Shown: positions 1 through 6,705, counted from the first letter of the stretch. The stretch is DNA of 13,561 nt from UBA2561 sp964577275 (GCA_964577275.1 CAZNYR010000105.1:1-13561), one strand, 5' to 3'. The notes: a model not told the origin generated them from the letters alone. Program-made: numbers and translations.

Positions 1-468
1 GTGCGGATTCATAGTATTGTCCGTGAATTACGGAACGAAAACATTGATGTCATTAATTATACGGATAATCTCGAATTATATATTACGCGCTCCTTGAGTC
101 CTGCCAAAATTAGCTCCATCAAAATTGACGAAGAAAACGATAGAGCATCTGTCTTTTTGCCACGTGACCAAGTTTCTTTAGCCATCGGACGAGGCGGACA
201 AAATATTCGGCTGGCGGGCAAATTGGTCGATATTGAAATTGATGTTTTCCGCGAAGTAACCGAGATAGAGCAAGACGAAGAAGATGTCGAATTGTCAGAA
301 TTTTCTGATATTATCGAAGAATGGATGCTCGAAGAATTTTACAAAATCGGACTCGATACCGCAAAAAGTGTGTTGTCTGTGAGCCGAGATGACCTCATTC
401 GCCGAACGGATTTGGAAGAAGAATCTGTCGATTTTATTATCGAAGTTTTGAATAAAGAATTTGAATAA
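1..468 (+). CDS. nusA: Transcription termination/antitermination factor NusA, C-terminal part (cut by window edge)
   Basis: This is the last 155 residues of NusA, the RNA polymerase-binding elongation factor that modulates pausing, intrinsic termination and antitermination. The visible part opens inside the KH region with R-I-H-x-I-V-R-E-L-R-N-E-N-I-D-V-I, typical of NusA between KH1 and KH2. The second KH domain follows, with its GXXG loop in AIGRGGQN (residues 61-68), then an acidic linker (about 87-105) and a helical C-terminal tail of about 50 residues. The GTG at base 1 is almost certainly an internal valine codon, since S1 and KH1 are missing and must lie upstream of the window. The gene is usually followed by infB in bacteria, but here it ends at its own terminator and meets a gene of opposite strand, so the usual nusA-infB link is absent on this side. 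The family call is secure. Confidence 0.95.
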   Translation: MRIHSIVRELRNENIDVINYTDNLELYITRSLSPAKISSIKIDEENDRASVFLPRDQVSLAIGRGGQNIRLAGKLVDIEIDVFREVTEIEQDEEDVELSEFSDIIEEWMLEEFYKIGLDTAKSVLSVSRDDLIRRTDLEEESVDFIIEVLNKEFE

Positions 469-490
469 AAAATCAAATTACGTGCTGAAT

Positions 491-526
491 TTGTGCCACG
501 ACCCAGAATCGCGGCACAATTTTTTT
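491..526 (+). terminator. Intrinsic terminator of nusA
   Basis: A 7-bp stem, TTGTGCC (491-497) with GGCACAA (513-519), is extended inside by CGA/TCG after one mismatch and is followed by seven T (520-526). It starts 22 bases after the nusA stop and ends 10 bases before the stop of the convergent DUF4301 gene. The T tract lies only on the + side, so it serves nusA rather than both genes. Confidence 0.85.
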
Positions 527-536
527 AAGTACCGAT

Positions 537-2078
537 TTATTGATGCGCTTCTTTTAATAAATCCGTAACCATTTTGACGGGATTAAATGTGATGATAGGC
601 ACTTCCAAAAATAGCGTATTCCAGTCCGACATGGCACCGTTCCAAAGTCCCGGCAATTCCTGTGCTTTGAGGTCTTGTCCGTTTTTCGATTTGTAAGCAA
701 TAAATCCCGTTTTGGGGTCTCGAAATTGTACTAAATCAAACTTATTGCCTTGATAATCTCGTACCAAACACACCAAATCCACAGGATTAAAATGTGTAGA
801 ATTTTCCATCATTTGTTTGGCTTCAGGGTTTTGCATATCAATTTGTGCCGATTCGACAATTTGCAAACCCGTTGTGCCATCGCCATTGATTGTCCAGAAA
901 GGACCACCACCGGGTTCGCCTTCGTTGCGTACCATGCCGCAGGCTCGGATGGGACGATGTAATTTTTGTCGGAAATATGCCACTTTCGAGGCTTCAGATT
1001 GCGCTGCAAAATCAGCGGCGGGCAACGTACAAAGTTCAGTTTGATAAAATGTTGCAAGCTCTTCCAGAAGTGTCGCATTTGGGTTTTCATCAAGTTTACG
1101 CAAATATTCAAAAATGCGCTCTTGATAAGCCAAAGCAACACCCGCTAAGGCTTTTTTATACTTGTAAGTCGTTGATTTTAAGGAATCTGGAACCACATTA
1201 TCAATATTTTTGATAAAAATTAAATCGGCATCAATATCATTCAAATTTTCAATCAATGCGCCATGTCCACCGGGTCTGAACAATATACTGCCATCTGCCT
1301 CCCGAAAAGGCTGATTTTCTAAATCCACCGCAATCGTATCGGTCGAGGGTTTTTGTTGTGAAAACGTGATGTCAAAATGAACGCCAAATTTAGTTTCATA
1401 CCGATTTCGTACTTGAGTAATATGTTCCTCAAATTTAATAGAATGTTCGGGTGAAACCGTAAAATGCAAACGCACATTTTTTGCGCCATCTTGGGCATAA
1501 TTTGCGCCTTCGATGAGATGCTCTTCAACAGGCGTTCTGTTCGTATCATCCTGATAATGATGAAATTGAAGCAGTCCTTTGGGCAATGTGCCATAGTTCA
1601 AACCATCCTCATCCAAAAGCGTTTGTAAAATCTGAACGTATTTTTTTTGATGCAATGCGTTTTCTAATGAACTGCCATAGGCGGCTTCCAAATCTTCATA
1701 AAACGCAAATTTTTTCAAATTATCAAAAAAATAGTACATCGAATTGGCACTTTGGTCGGCAATAAATTCGGCGTATTGCTCTGCCGTGCCTTTATAGTCG
1801 TCCCGAAACGCAAATAAATTCTTAAACATCCGACTTGCAGCCCCCGAAGCAGGCACAAATTTGACGGTTTGCAGGTCGCTGACCGAATTTTCGTAGTGCT
1901 GAATGTACGTTTGTACCATTTCGGGTTGGTCAGCTATGATACCAGCTCCCAAAGTGGCAGGCTTGAGAATGGGCATAAATGGAAATCCTGTCCTAAAATT
2001 TTCGATTTGCTGTTCGATAATTGCCGTATCCGAACCTCGCTCACGGATTTGGGCTAAATCTTTGTTGGAAAAAGTCAT
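537..2078 (-). CDS. DUF4301 family protein, possible nucleotidyltransferase fold
   Basis: A 513-residue protein, full length for the DUF4301 family of Bacteroidota; its biochemical role is not established to my knowledge. There is no signal peptide or membrane segment, so it should be cytoplasmic. Conserved blocks seen are GFPFMPILKPATLGAGI (31-47), KFVPASGAASRMFK (73-86), LFRPGGHGALIENLND (266-281), IFIKNIDNVV (287-296), and a Gly-rich stretch RNEGEPGGGPFW in the last third. The second block sits where sugar-nucleotide pyrophosphorylases carry their glycine-rich nucleotide loop. PGGHGAL followed by KNIDN resembles the PGHG and NIDN(L) motifs of the UDP-glucose pyrophosphorylase family. From this I infer a nucleotidyltransferase-like fold, without a known substrate. 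It is a single gene, convergent with nusA, with 212 bases of AT-rich DNA before it. The ATG at 2078 fits the conserved N terminus. Confidence 0.85.
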   Translation of the reverse strand: MTFSNKDLAQIRERGSDTAIIEQQIENFRTGFPFMPILKPATLGAGIIADQPEMVQTYIQHYENSVSDLQTVKFVPASGAASRMFKNLFAFRDDYKGTAEQYAEFIADQSANSMYYFFDNLKKFAFYEDLEAAYGSSLENALHQKKYVQILQTLLDEDGLNYGTLPKGLLQFHHYQDDTNRTPVEEHLIEGANYAQDGAKNVRLHFTVSPEHSIKFEEHITQVRNRYETKFGVHFDITFSQQKPSTDTIAVDLENQPFREADGSILFRPGGHGALIENLNDIDADLIFIKNIDNVVPDSLKSTTYKYKKALAGVALAYQERIFEYLRKLDENPNATLLEELATFYQTELCTLPAADFAAQSEASKVAYFRQKLHRPIRACGMVRNEGEPGGGPFWTINGDGTTGLQIVESAQIDMQNPEAKQMMENSTHFNPVDLVCLVRDYQGNKFDLVQFRDPKTGFIAYKSKNGQDLKAQELPGLWNGAMSDWNTLFLEVPIITFNPVKMVTDLLKEAHQ

Positions 2079-2134
2079 GATGATTCTATTTTTGATGGGT
2101 AGTAAAAAGTTAAAAAAACAAACTAATAGAGTGA

Positions 2135-2147
2135 TGACATATTGTCA
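2135..2147. promoter_or_regulatory. Small inverted repeat upstream of the DUF4301 gene
   Basis: TGACA-TAT-TGTCA, a 5-bp dyad with a 3-base centre, lies 57 bases upstream of the DUF4301 start, where an operator could lie. No clear TTTG/TAnnTTTG promoter could be assigned next to it. A dyad this short may well be chance in AT-rich DNA. Confidence 0.2.
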
Positions 2148-2290
2148 AAATTTAACATTTAAATGATTCATGCTTTATGCTTACAAATTAGAAAAAAATT
2201 GGCGAAAATAAAATTAGAGCAAGGATTCAATCTGAAAAACAAAAATATGTTATCTGGTTTTTATTTTATAAAATATTGATTATCAGATAA

Positions 2291-3643
2291 TTATTTTGTT
2301 TTTTGTTTCAAAATCGTGAATCCATACAAAATAGGCGCAAAAAAACTTCGGGTCTGTAATCCGAATAATTTTTGTGTTTTCGGGAAAACGGCATGAAAAG
2401 CATAACTCGCCAAAACTTGCGCCCACAAAGTAGCCAGACTTGCTCCGATGATTCCGTAGGTCGGAATCAAAAAATAATTCAATAAAATATTCAAAAAACA
2501 CCCAGCCGCCACACGATACAGTGCCAAATCGTATAATTTTTCTTGCAATAAATAATAACTACTTGCCACGCCCAAAAACACAAAAATCGAACTCCAGATA
2601 TGAATTTTCAGTACGCCAGCCGTGCCAACAAATTTGCCGGCAAACAAAAATGCAATCAGTTCATCAGCGATGAGGCTTGTGCCGATGCCCAAAGCGATTG
2701 AAAACCAGACCAATACATTAAATAAATATTGAAATTTTTGCTCATAATTTTTTTGCCCAATTTTTTTGGCATTCACAATCGCAGGCATCAAGGAGGCGCA
2801 AACCACCGAAGGCACTAAATGCCACACATTACTCAAACGCACCGCATTGGCATACTCGCCGTTTTGCGCCTCGTCCAGCATATTGGTTATCATTACTTGG
2901 TCGATTTTCATGTAAATCGAAGCAAAAACGCCCGCCAACACATACATTTTGGATTGATTTAATAAGCTGAAAAACAGAAGGTTATCAAATTTCCAATCCG
3001 AAAAACGATAATTTTGTTTTTTGTAAATCAAGACCATAATTACGCTCGGAATCGCAAATTCTACGGCATAAACCATGACAAAAAATTCAATATCTTGCTT
3101 GAAATAAATGCCAATAATTTTGAGTCCCGCCGAAATCAAAACCATTGTGAATTGCGAAAGTGCAATGTATTTGGCTTTTATTTTTGCCTGAAAAAAATAC
3201 TCTAATACATAAAATGAACGAAAAATTAACATTGCTCCCGCCAAAAAAATCAATTCTGCAATGACAGTTGGCTCTTGATTGACAAAAATAAATCCTGCCA
3301 AACAAATCATAATGAACAGAAAACCAGTCAGATGAATCACAAAACCTGTTCCGAGAAGTATTTTTTCCTGTTCGGGTTTAATGCCCACCAAATCGCGGGT
3401 CAAAATATCTTTTGTTCCCAAACTGATTAATTCGGAAAATAAACCAACAATACTTAAAATGTAGCTAATTTTTCCGAACCGACTTTCGCCCAAATACCGA
3501 CTTAGCCACACGCCAACGACAAATACAAGTGCCATCCGAATCACTTTTTCAACCAAAAGCCACGAAGTATTTTTGGTGTATTTTCGGAGTGCTTGGGGCG
3601 TAAGTTGAATCCCAAACCAACGTAAGATTTGCTCTAATTTCAT
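2291..3643 (-). CDS. Oligosaccharide flippase family membrane protein (Wzx-like)
   Basis: A 450-residue polytopic membrane protein of the polysaccharide-biosynthesis / MOP flippase superfamily, which moves lipid-linked glycans across the inner membrane for O-antigen, capsule or exopolysaccharide assembly. The N terminus has the family signature: an amphipathic start, then a first helix (about 30-47) leading into L-S-R-Y-L-G-x-x-x-F-G-K-I-S-Y (47-61). About twelve hydrophobic segments follow through the chain, with a late helix containing YGIIGASLATLWAQ near residue 400. It is somewhat shorter than the usual 470-500. The start lies 50 bases after the pyrF stop on the same strand with no promoter between, so it is probably cotranscribed with pyrF. 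No glycosyltransferase or polymerase genes flank it, so it is not inside a visible glycan cluster and its substrate cannot be told. Confidence 0.88.
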   Translation of the reverse strand: MKLEQILRWFGIQLTPQALRKYTKNTSWLLVEKVIRMALVFVVGVWLSRYLGESRFGKISYILSIVGLFSELISLGTKDILTRDLVGIKPEQEKILLGTGFVIHLTGFLFIMICLAGFIFVNQEPTVIAELIFLAGAMLIFRSFYVLEYFFQAKIKAKYIALSQFTMVLISAGLKIIGIYFKQDIEFFVMVYAVEFAIPSVIMVLIYKKQNYRFSDWKFDNLLFFSLLNQSKMYVLAGVFASIYMKIDQVMITNMLDEAQNGEYANAVRLSNVWHLVPSVVCASLMPAIVNAKKIGQKNYEQKFQYLFNVLVWFSIALGIGTSLIADELIAFLFAGKFVGTAGVLKIHIWSSIFVFLGVASSYYLLQEKLYDLALYRVAAGCFLNILLNYFLIPTYGIIGASLATLWAQVLASYAFHAVFPKTQKLFGLQTRSFFAPILYGFTILKQKTK

Positions 3644-3693
3644 TAAATTTAAGAAATTGTTAAATTCTAAACAAGTCGTTTTCTTGGCATTTT

Positions 3694-4509
3694 TTACAAA
3701 TATTTATCTAAGTAGGTTTTCATTTCTTCGGCAATTTTTTGGGCAGATTTTCGGGCTTCTTGGGCAAAATTTTTGTCTGAACTGGCGTAAATAATACTTC
3801 TGGAAGAATTAACCAAAAGTCCACATTTTTTAGTCATTCCGAAGCGAGAAACAGCTTCCAAATCGCCGCCTTGCGCCCCAACTCCTGGAACGAGCAAAAA
3901 ATGATTTGGAATAATTTTTCGGATGCCTTCCAGTTGTTGGGCTTGGGTTGCGCCCACGACATACATCAACTGATTTTCGTCCGCCCATTCTTGGCTGGTT
4001 CGCAATACATTTTCAAATAAAAGTTCATTATTTTCAAGTCTTACCGTCTGAAAATCAGCACTTCCAGCATTTGAAGTCAGTGCCAGTAAAATGGCATATT
4101 TTTCGTGATATTTCAAAAAAGGCTTGACCGAATCCTCGCCCATATACGGAGCAACCGTGATGGCATCGAAGTTCATTTCCTCGAAAAAAGCTCGTGCATA
4201 AAGTCCCGAAGTATTGCCAATATCGCCTCGTTTGGCATCGGCAATCGTAAAAATATCATCGGGAATATAGTCGAGTGTTTTACGTAAACTTTCCCAACCT
4301 TTTGCGCCTAAACTTTCATAAAAAGCAATATTTGGTTTATATGCCACACAGAAATCCGCCGTAGCATCAATAATTCGTTTGTTAAATTCAAAGATGGGGT
4401 CATTGGTTTGGCGCAAATCGGAAGGAATACGCCGAATATCTGTATCCAAACCGACACACAAATACGATGATTTTCGTAGGATATTTTGAAAAAGTATAGC
4501 GTTATTCAT
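3694..4509 (-). CDS. pyrF: Orotidine 5'-phosphate decarboxylase, type 2
   Basis: Decarboxylates OMP to UMP, the last step of de novo pyrimidine synthesis, in the cytoplasm. At 271 residues it matches the longer type-2 enzymes (about 270) rather than the 230-residue E. coli type. The TIM-barrel motifs are intact: LCVGLDTD (17-24), the catalytic DAKRGDIGNT (91-100, with the Asp-Lys-Asp charge network D91, K93, D96), TVAPYMGEDSV (118-128), the phosphate-binding loop VPGVGAQGGD (207-216) and NSSRSIIYAS (234-243). The ATG at 4509 gives the normal N terminus. It is the first gene of a likely two-gene transcript with the flippase downstream. The long upstream spacer shows no promoter I could assign with confidence. 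Confidence 0.96.
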   Translation of the reverse strand: MNNAILFQNILRKSSYLCVGLDTDIRRIPSDLRQTNDPIFEFNKRIIDATADFCVAYKPNIAFYESLGAKGWESLRKTLDYIPDDIFTIADAKRGDIGNTSGLYARAFFEEMNFDAITVAPYMGEDSVKPFLKYHEKYAILLALTSNAGSADFQTVRLENNELLFENVLRTSQEWADENQLMYVVGATQAQQLEGIRKIIPNHFLLVPGVGAQGGDLEAVSRFGMTKKCGLLVNSSRSIIYASSDKNFAQEARKSAQKIAEEMKTYLDKYL

Positions 4510-4859
4510 TTGATTATGAGTTTGTTATAAGATTTTAAAGATGAGATAAAAATTATAATTATGTTCTGATTTTAAGTATTTTCTGATGATTTTTAAGAGG
4601 CAGAAATAGGAAAAATAAAATGGAGATGCTTTGATAAGTTGATGTAAAACTATTTCTTTTCATAACTAATTTAATCGTTAAAATGTAATGAATTTTCAAA
4701 TTTATTACTTGTAGTTATAATTGTAATCGGACGATAGATTATCATTCGGAACATCGAATCATGGAAAAGTTTTCGCTACATTTCAGGTGCGTTTGACCTG
4801 ATTCAAACATACAAAAAATATTTCAAATTGAAGGTTTGCAAACCCTACCAAATTTGTCA
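4510..4859. other. Intergenic spacer between divergent pyrF and the DUF2911 gene
   Basis: AT-rich DNA without a supportable ORF. It separates leftward pyrF from the rightward lipoprotein gene. It holds one 6-bp hairpin, TCAGGT (4783-4788) with ACCTGA (4796-4801), and the palindrome and promoter described separately. I saw no RNA gene, mobile-element remnant or long repeat. Confidence 0.6.
4833..4844. promoter_or_regulatory. 12-bp perfect palindrome overlapping the -33 element (possible operator)
   Basis: GGTTTGCAAACC reads the same on both strands, and its TTTG (4835-4838) is the -33 element of the DUF2911 promoter. A perfect dyad here would suit a dimeric repressor that blocks sigma binding. 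No regulator gene lies beside it, so the binder is unknown. Confidence 0.4.
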
Positions 4860-4867
4860 TAACTTTG
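4835..4867 (+). promoter_or_regulatory. Bacteroidota-type promoter of the DUF2911 gene
   Basis: TTTG (4835-4838), 21 bases, then TAACTTTG (4860-4867), which matches the TAnnTTTG -7 consensus of the Bacteroidota primary sigma factor exactly. Transcription would start near 4874, giving a leader of about 30 bases before the ATG at 4905. Confidence 0.6.
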
Positions 4868-4904
4868 TCCCAATAATAACACAGGAATAAAATTCACAAC
4901 GAAC

Positions 4905-5543
4905 ATGAAAAATTTTTTCCGTAAAATAGCAAATTATTATTTGTTGGGCGGAGTCATCTTTGGTCTGACCATGTTGCTCGCCTGCGATGACTCCAAATCG
5001 AGTGCGGAAACACCAGTTGATACCACTGCTGTTCCCCAAGAACGGGAAGAACCGCCCACAAGTGCATCACCCGAAGATAAATCGCAGCGTGCCAGCCTGC
5101 CAGATAGCTTGAAGGTAGTTGTCGGTAATATCAATCTTCAGATTTATTACAGTCGTCCATCGGTTAAGGAACGCAAGGTTTGGGGGGAATTGGTGCCGTA
5201 TGGCGAGGTATGGCGAACGGGAGCCAACGAAGCCACTGTATTTCAGATAGATAAAGATATTTTTGTGGAAGGACAAACCTTACACGCTGGAAAATATGCC
5301 TTGTTTACGATTCCCGGAGAGGAGGAATGGACGGTTATTTTTAGCAATAATCCAGACCAGTGGGGTGCCTTCAAATATACGCAATCCGAAGATGCGCTTC
5401 GGGTACAAGTGAAACCAAAAACGAATACAGAACACACTGAAAATCTGACCTTTAGAGTCATTTCGGAGGAGAAACACTTGGCAGATATTCTCTTGGAATG
5501 GGAAAAATTGCAAATTCCAATTCATATCCGAGAACCTTTTTAG
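4905..5543 (+). CDS. DUF2911 domain lipoprotein
   Basis: A 212-residue exported lipoprotein. A basic start and hydrophobic segment (about 11-25) end in the lipobox L-L-A-C with Cys27 as the lipidation site. A low-complexity acidic/Ser/Pro linker (28-62) is followed by one DUF2911 domain (about 66-205). Its signature is intact: YYSRPSVKERKVWGELVPYG (81-100), then EVWRTGANEAT (101-111), followed by AGKYALFTIPGEEEWTVIF and the N-x-x-x-Q-W-G-A-F-K-Y block. The domain is common in Bacteroidota, often several copies per genome, but its function is unknown to me. It probably sits in the outer or inner membrane facing the periplasm. The ATG at 4905 has an A-rich context and follows a good promoter. 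It is a single-gene unit. Confidence 0.92.
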   Translation: MKNFFRKIANYYLLGGVIFGLTMLLACDDSKSSAETPVDTTAVPQEREEPPTSASPEDKSQRASLPDSLKVVVGNINLQIYYSRPSVKERKVWGELVPYGEVWRTGANEATVFQIDKDIFVEGQTLHAGKYALFTIPGEEEWTVIFSNNPDQWGAFKYTQSEDALRVQVKPKTNTEHTENLTFRVISEEKHLADILLEWEKLQIPIHIREPF

Positions 5544-5586
5544 GCATCGACTCCGTTAAATGGTTGCAAAATTCATATTTTTGGGG

Positions 5587-5599
5587 TGTAAATTTTACA
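5587..5599. promoter_or_regulatory. 13-bp dyad upstream of the cysH leader (possible operator)
   Basis: TGTAAA-T-TTTACA, a perfect 6-bp dyad about a single base, lies between the DUF2911 stop and the TAnnTTTG element at 5641. The spacing of roughly 55-70 bases from the expected transcription start would suit an activator site, but it could also be a weak part of the 3' end of the upstream transcript. Confidence 0.25.
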
Positions 5600-5640
5600 A
5601 AAACGTTAAATTTTCAACAATTCTTTGAATTTTTCGTTCT

Positions 5641-5648
5641 TAGATTTG
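5641..5648 (+). promoter_or_regulatory. TAnnTTTG -7 element of the cysH leader transcript
   Basis: TAGATTTG matches the Bacteroidota -7 consensus. The nearest TTTG (5624-5627) is only 13 bases upstream, shorter than the usual 17-21, so the -33 element is poor and the promoter may need an activator. The transcript would start near 5655, about 60 bases before the small Cys-rich ORF. Confidence 0.4.
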
Positions 5649-5714
5649 GATAACTCAAAGTCCAATCGTAAAATTGCACCTGAAAATAATCAAATAAGAA
5701 TCACGAAATAAATA

Positions 5715-5813
5715 ATGAATAAACTCTTCTCACCGAACGAAAAAGTGTTGGCTTCGCAGCGATGCGAGTGCTGGTTCTGGTGTTGCCTTACTCTAAGGAT
5801 GAGGAGGGAGTAG
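5715..5813 (+). CDS. Small Cys-rich ORF, candidate leader peptide of cysH
   Basis: A 32-codon ORF from ATG (5715) to TAG (5811-5813) with an A-rich start context like that of the neighbouring genes. It begins MNKLFSPNEK and carries Cys17, Cys19, Cys23 and Cys24 with two Trp between (C-E-C-W-F-W-C-C). Four Cys codons in eight sit just upstream of a purine strand able to pair with the terminator arm, and the gene beyond the terminator makes sulfide for cysteine synthesis. That is the arrangement of amino-acid leader peptides. The product itself shows no domain. The ORF could be accidental in a structured RNA or repeat, and I have no evidence of translation beyond start context and position. Confidence 0.35.
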   Translation: MNKLFSPNEKVLASQRCECWFWCCLTLRMRRE

Positions 5814-5856
5814 TGCGTCTATACGTGAACGATTGGTAAAAGTCGTTTATTAAGAT

Positions 5857-5896
5857 AAAAAAACCTTTCTCACTGCAAGTGAAAAAGGTTTTTTTT
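5857..5896 (+). terminator. Strong intrinsic terminator / attenuator hairpin before cysH
   Basis: CCTTTCTCACT (5864-5874) pairs with AGTGAAAAAGG (5878-5888) with one C-A mismatch and a 3-base loop. The stem is extended by seven A (5857-5863) pairing with T (5889-5895), and the tract runs through eight T to 5896. Because of the A and T runs it could also stop transcription on the minus strand. It does not follow a large ORF: the DUF2911 stop is more than 300 bases upstream, so it most likely ends the leader RNA rather than the lipoprotein transcript. Confidence 0.85.
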
Positions 5897-5972
5897 ATGC
5901 CTAAAACCGTGATTTATAACCAAAAACAGAACAATCTTGAAATTAAATTCTCACATAAAACAAGCCAATACA

Positions 5973-6671
5973 ATGTCAGCAGTAACCGTAAATAACGCTA
6001 ATATTCTTCTGAATCCACAGATTGCTAATTTGCAATTATTGAATCAGAAATACCAAAAACTTACGCCCGAAGAGCGCATTCGGGAGGTTTATAACGATTT
6101 GGATAATATTTTGCTTACTTCTTCCTTCGGGACAACGGCGATTTATTTATTGCATTTGCATTATTTGCAAGCCGTAAAACCGCCTGTGTATTTTATTGAT
6201 ACGACATATCATTTTCAGGAAACGTTGGATTATAAAAATCAAATTGCCGAACTATTTGATTTACAGGTCATTGATGTACTTCCAGACGAAGATTTGAACG
6301 ATATGAGCCGAAAAAGTGAAATCTGGAAGCACGATGCTGATTTGTGCTGTTCGGTCAATAAGGTTACGCCACTTCAGCAAATCAAACAAGAGCATGATGT
6401 CTGGGTTTCGGGTTTGATGGCTTGGCAAAATCCTTTCCGAAAAAATCTGAATATTTTTGAATATTCTAAAGGCATGATTAAATTTTATCCATTAATTGAT
6501 GTAACTAAAGAAATGTTAGATACGCACATGGAAAAATACAATTTGCCCGAACATCCCTTGAAGGCAAAAGGCTATGGTTCAGTGGGTTGTGTGCAATGTA
6601 CCAAAAAAGGAGAAGGCAGAGAAGGACGTTGGGCAGGCAAGCAAAAAAGCGAATGTGGTTTGCACGTATAA
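5973..6671 (+). CDS. cysH: Assimilatory APS/PAPS reductase (CysH family, Fe-S cluster type)
   Basis: Reduces adenylyl sulfate (or PAPS) to sulfite with thioredoxin, the committed step of sulfate assimilation toward cysteine. Numbered from the ATG at 5973 (232 residues), it has the nucleotide-binding SSFGTTAIYLLHL (50-62), the F-I-D-T-x-Y-x-F-x-E-T-L block (74-85), the paired cysteines LCC (Cys125, Cys126) with K-x-x-P-L, GCVQCT (Cys206, Cys209), and catalytic SECGLH (Cys228). The CC + CxxC set binds a [4Fe-4S] cluster and marks the APS-reducing branch. An in-frame TTG at 5937 would add 12 residues; I prefer the ATG because it is followed at once by a normal N terminus and has an A-rich context. 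The usual Arg-rich W-x-x-G-x-R-R-x-Q loop reads WVSGLMAWQ (144-152). It stands alone, without cysD, cysN or sulfite reductase in the window. Confidence 0.93.
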   Translation: MSAVTVNNANILLNPQIANLQLLNQKYQKLTPEERIREVYNDLDNILLTSSFGTTAIYLLHLHYLQAVKPPVYFIDTTYHFQETLDYKNQIAELFDLQVIDVLPDEDLNDMSRKSEIWKHDADLCCSVNKVTPLQQIKQEHDVWVSGLMAWQNPFRKNLNIFEYSKGMIKFYPLIDVTKEMLDTHMEKYNLPEHPLKAKGYGSVGCVQCTKKGEGREGRWAGKQKSECGLHV

Positions 6672-6705
6672 GCCAAAGTAGTATTTTATTGAGTGTTATT
6701 TTGCG

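Larger units (their letters stand above)
5655..5896 (+). promoter_or_regulatory. Putative attenuated leader of cysH (or terminated small RNA)
   Basis: A stretch clearly richer in G+C (about 5737-5835) than its AT-rich flanks ends in a strong intrinsic terminator, 76 bases before the preferred cysH start. It contains a GNRA-capped hairpin, TTCGCA-GCGA-TGCGAG (5752-5767), the small ORF 5715-5813, and a purine strand TGAGGAGGG (5800-5808). That strand can pair with CCTTTCTCA (5864-5872), the 5' arm of the terminator, over 9 bp including two G-U pairs. A second pairing, TTACTC (5788-5793) with GAGTAG (5808-5813), could tie up the same area. No TAnnTTTG element lies between terminator and cysH, so cysH expression plausibly depends on readthrough. 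I could not match the region to the SAM-I, SAM-II, cobalamin, FMN, TPP or yybP-ykoY consensus. A stand-alone small RNA or a dispersed repeat are the alternatives. Confidence 0.4.

Noticed and set aside
1..3. GTG at the first base as the start of a 155-residue protein
   Set aside because: The protein begins in the middle of the NusA KH region; the GTG is an internal valine codon and the real start is upstream of the window.
750..1213. Plus-strand ORFs of 60-107 codons opposite the DUF4301 gene
   Set aside because: They overlap one another and a full-length conserved gene on the other strand, with no recognisable domain; they are shadows.
2248..2291. AT-rich dyads (TTATCTG / CAGATAA, ATTTTATAAAAT) after the flippase stop as a terminator
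   Set aside because: Pairing is weak, the loop is about 27 bases and no clean U tract follows on the minus strand; not strong enough to call.
4781..5685. 10-base inverted pair TTTCAGGTGC (4781-4790) / GCACCTGAAA (5676-5685) flanking the DUF2911 gene, as ends of a mobile element
   Set aside because: Ten bases is near what chance gives in a region of this size, there is no transposase and no target duplication.
5700..5860. SAM, cobalamin or other known riboswitch upstream of cysH
   Set aside because: The conserved cores I know (e.g. the SAM-I GGGACTGGCCC-type core, the FMN core, the TPP CTGAGA) are absent on the + strand. A GGGAGTAG string recalls the yybP-ykoY motif, but the rest of that consensus is missing.
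5937..5972. TTG start adding 12 residues to CysH
   Set aside because: The ATG at 5973 has a better A-rich context, and the conserved part of the protein begins well after it. The TTG cannot be fully excluded.
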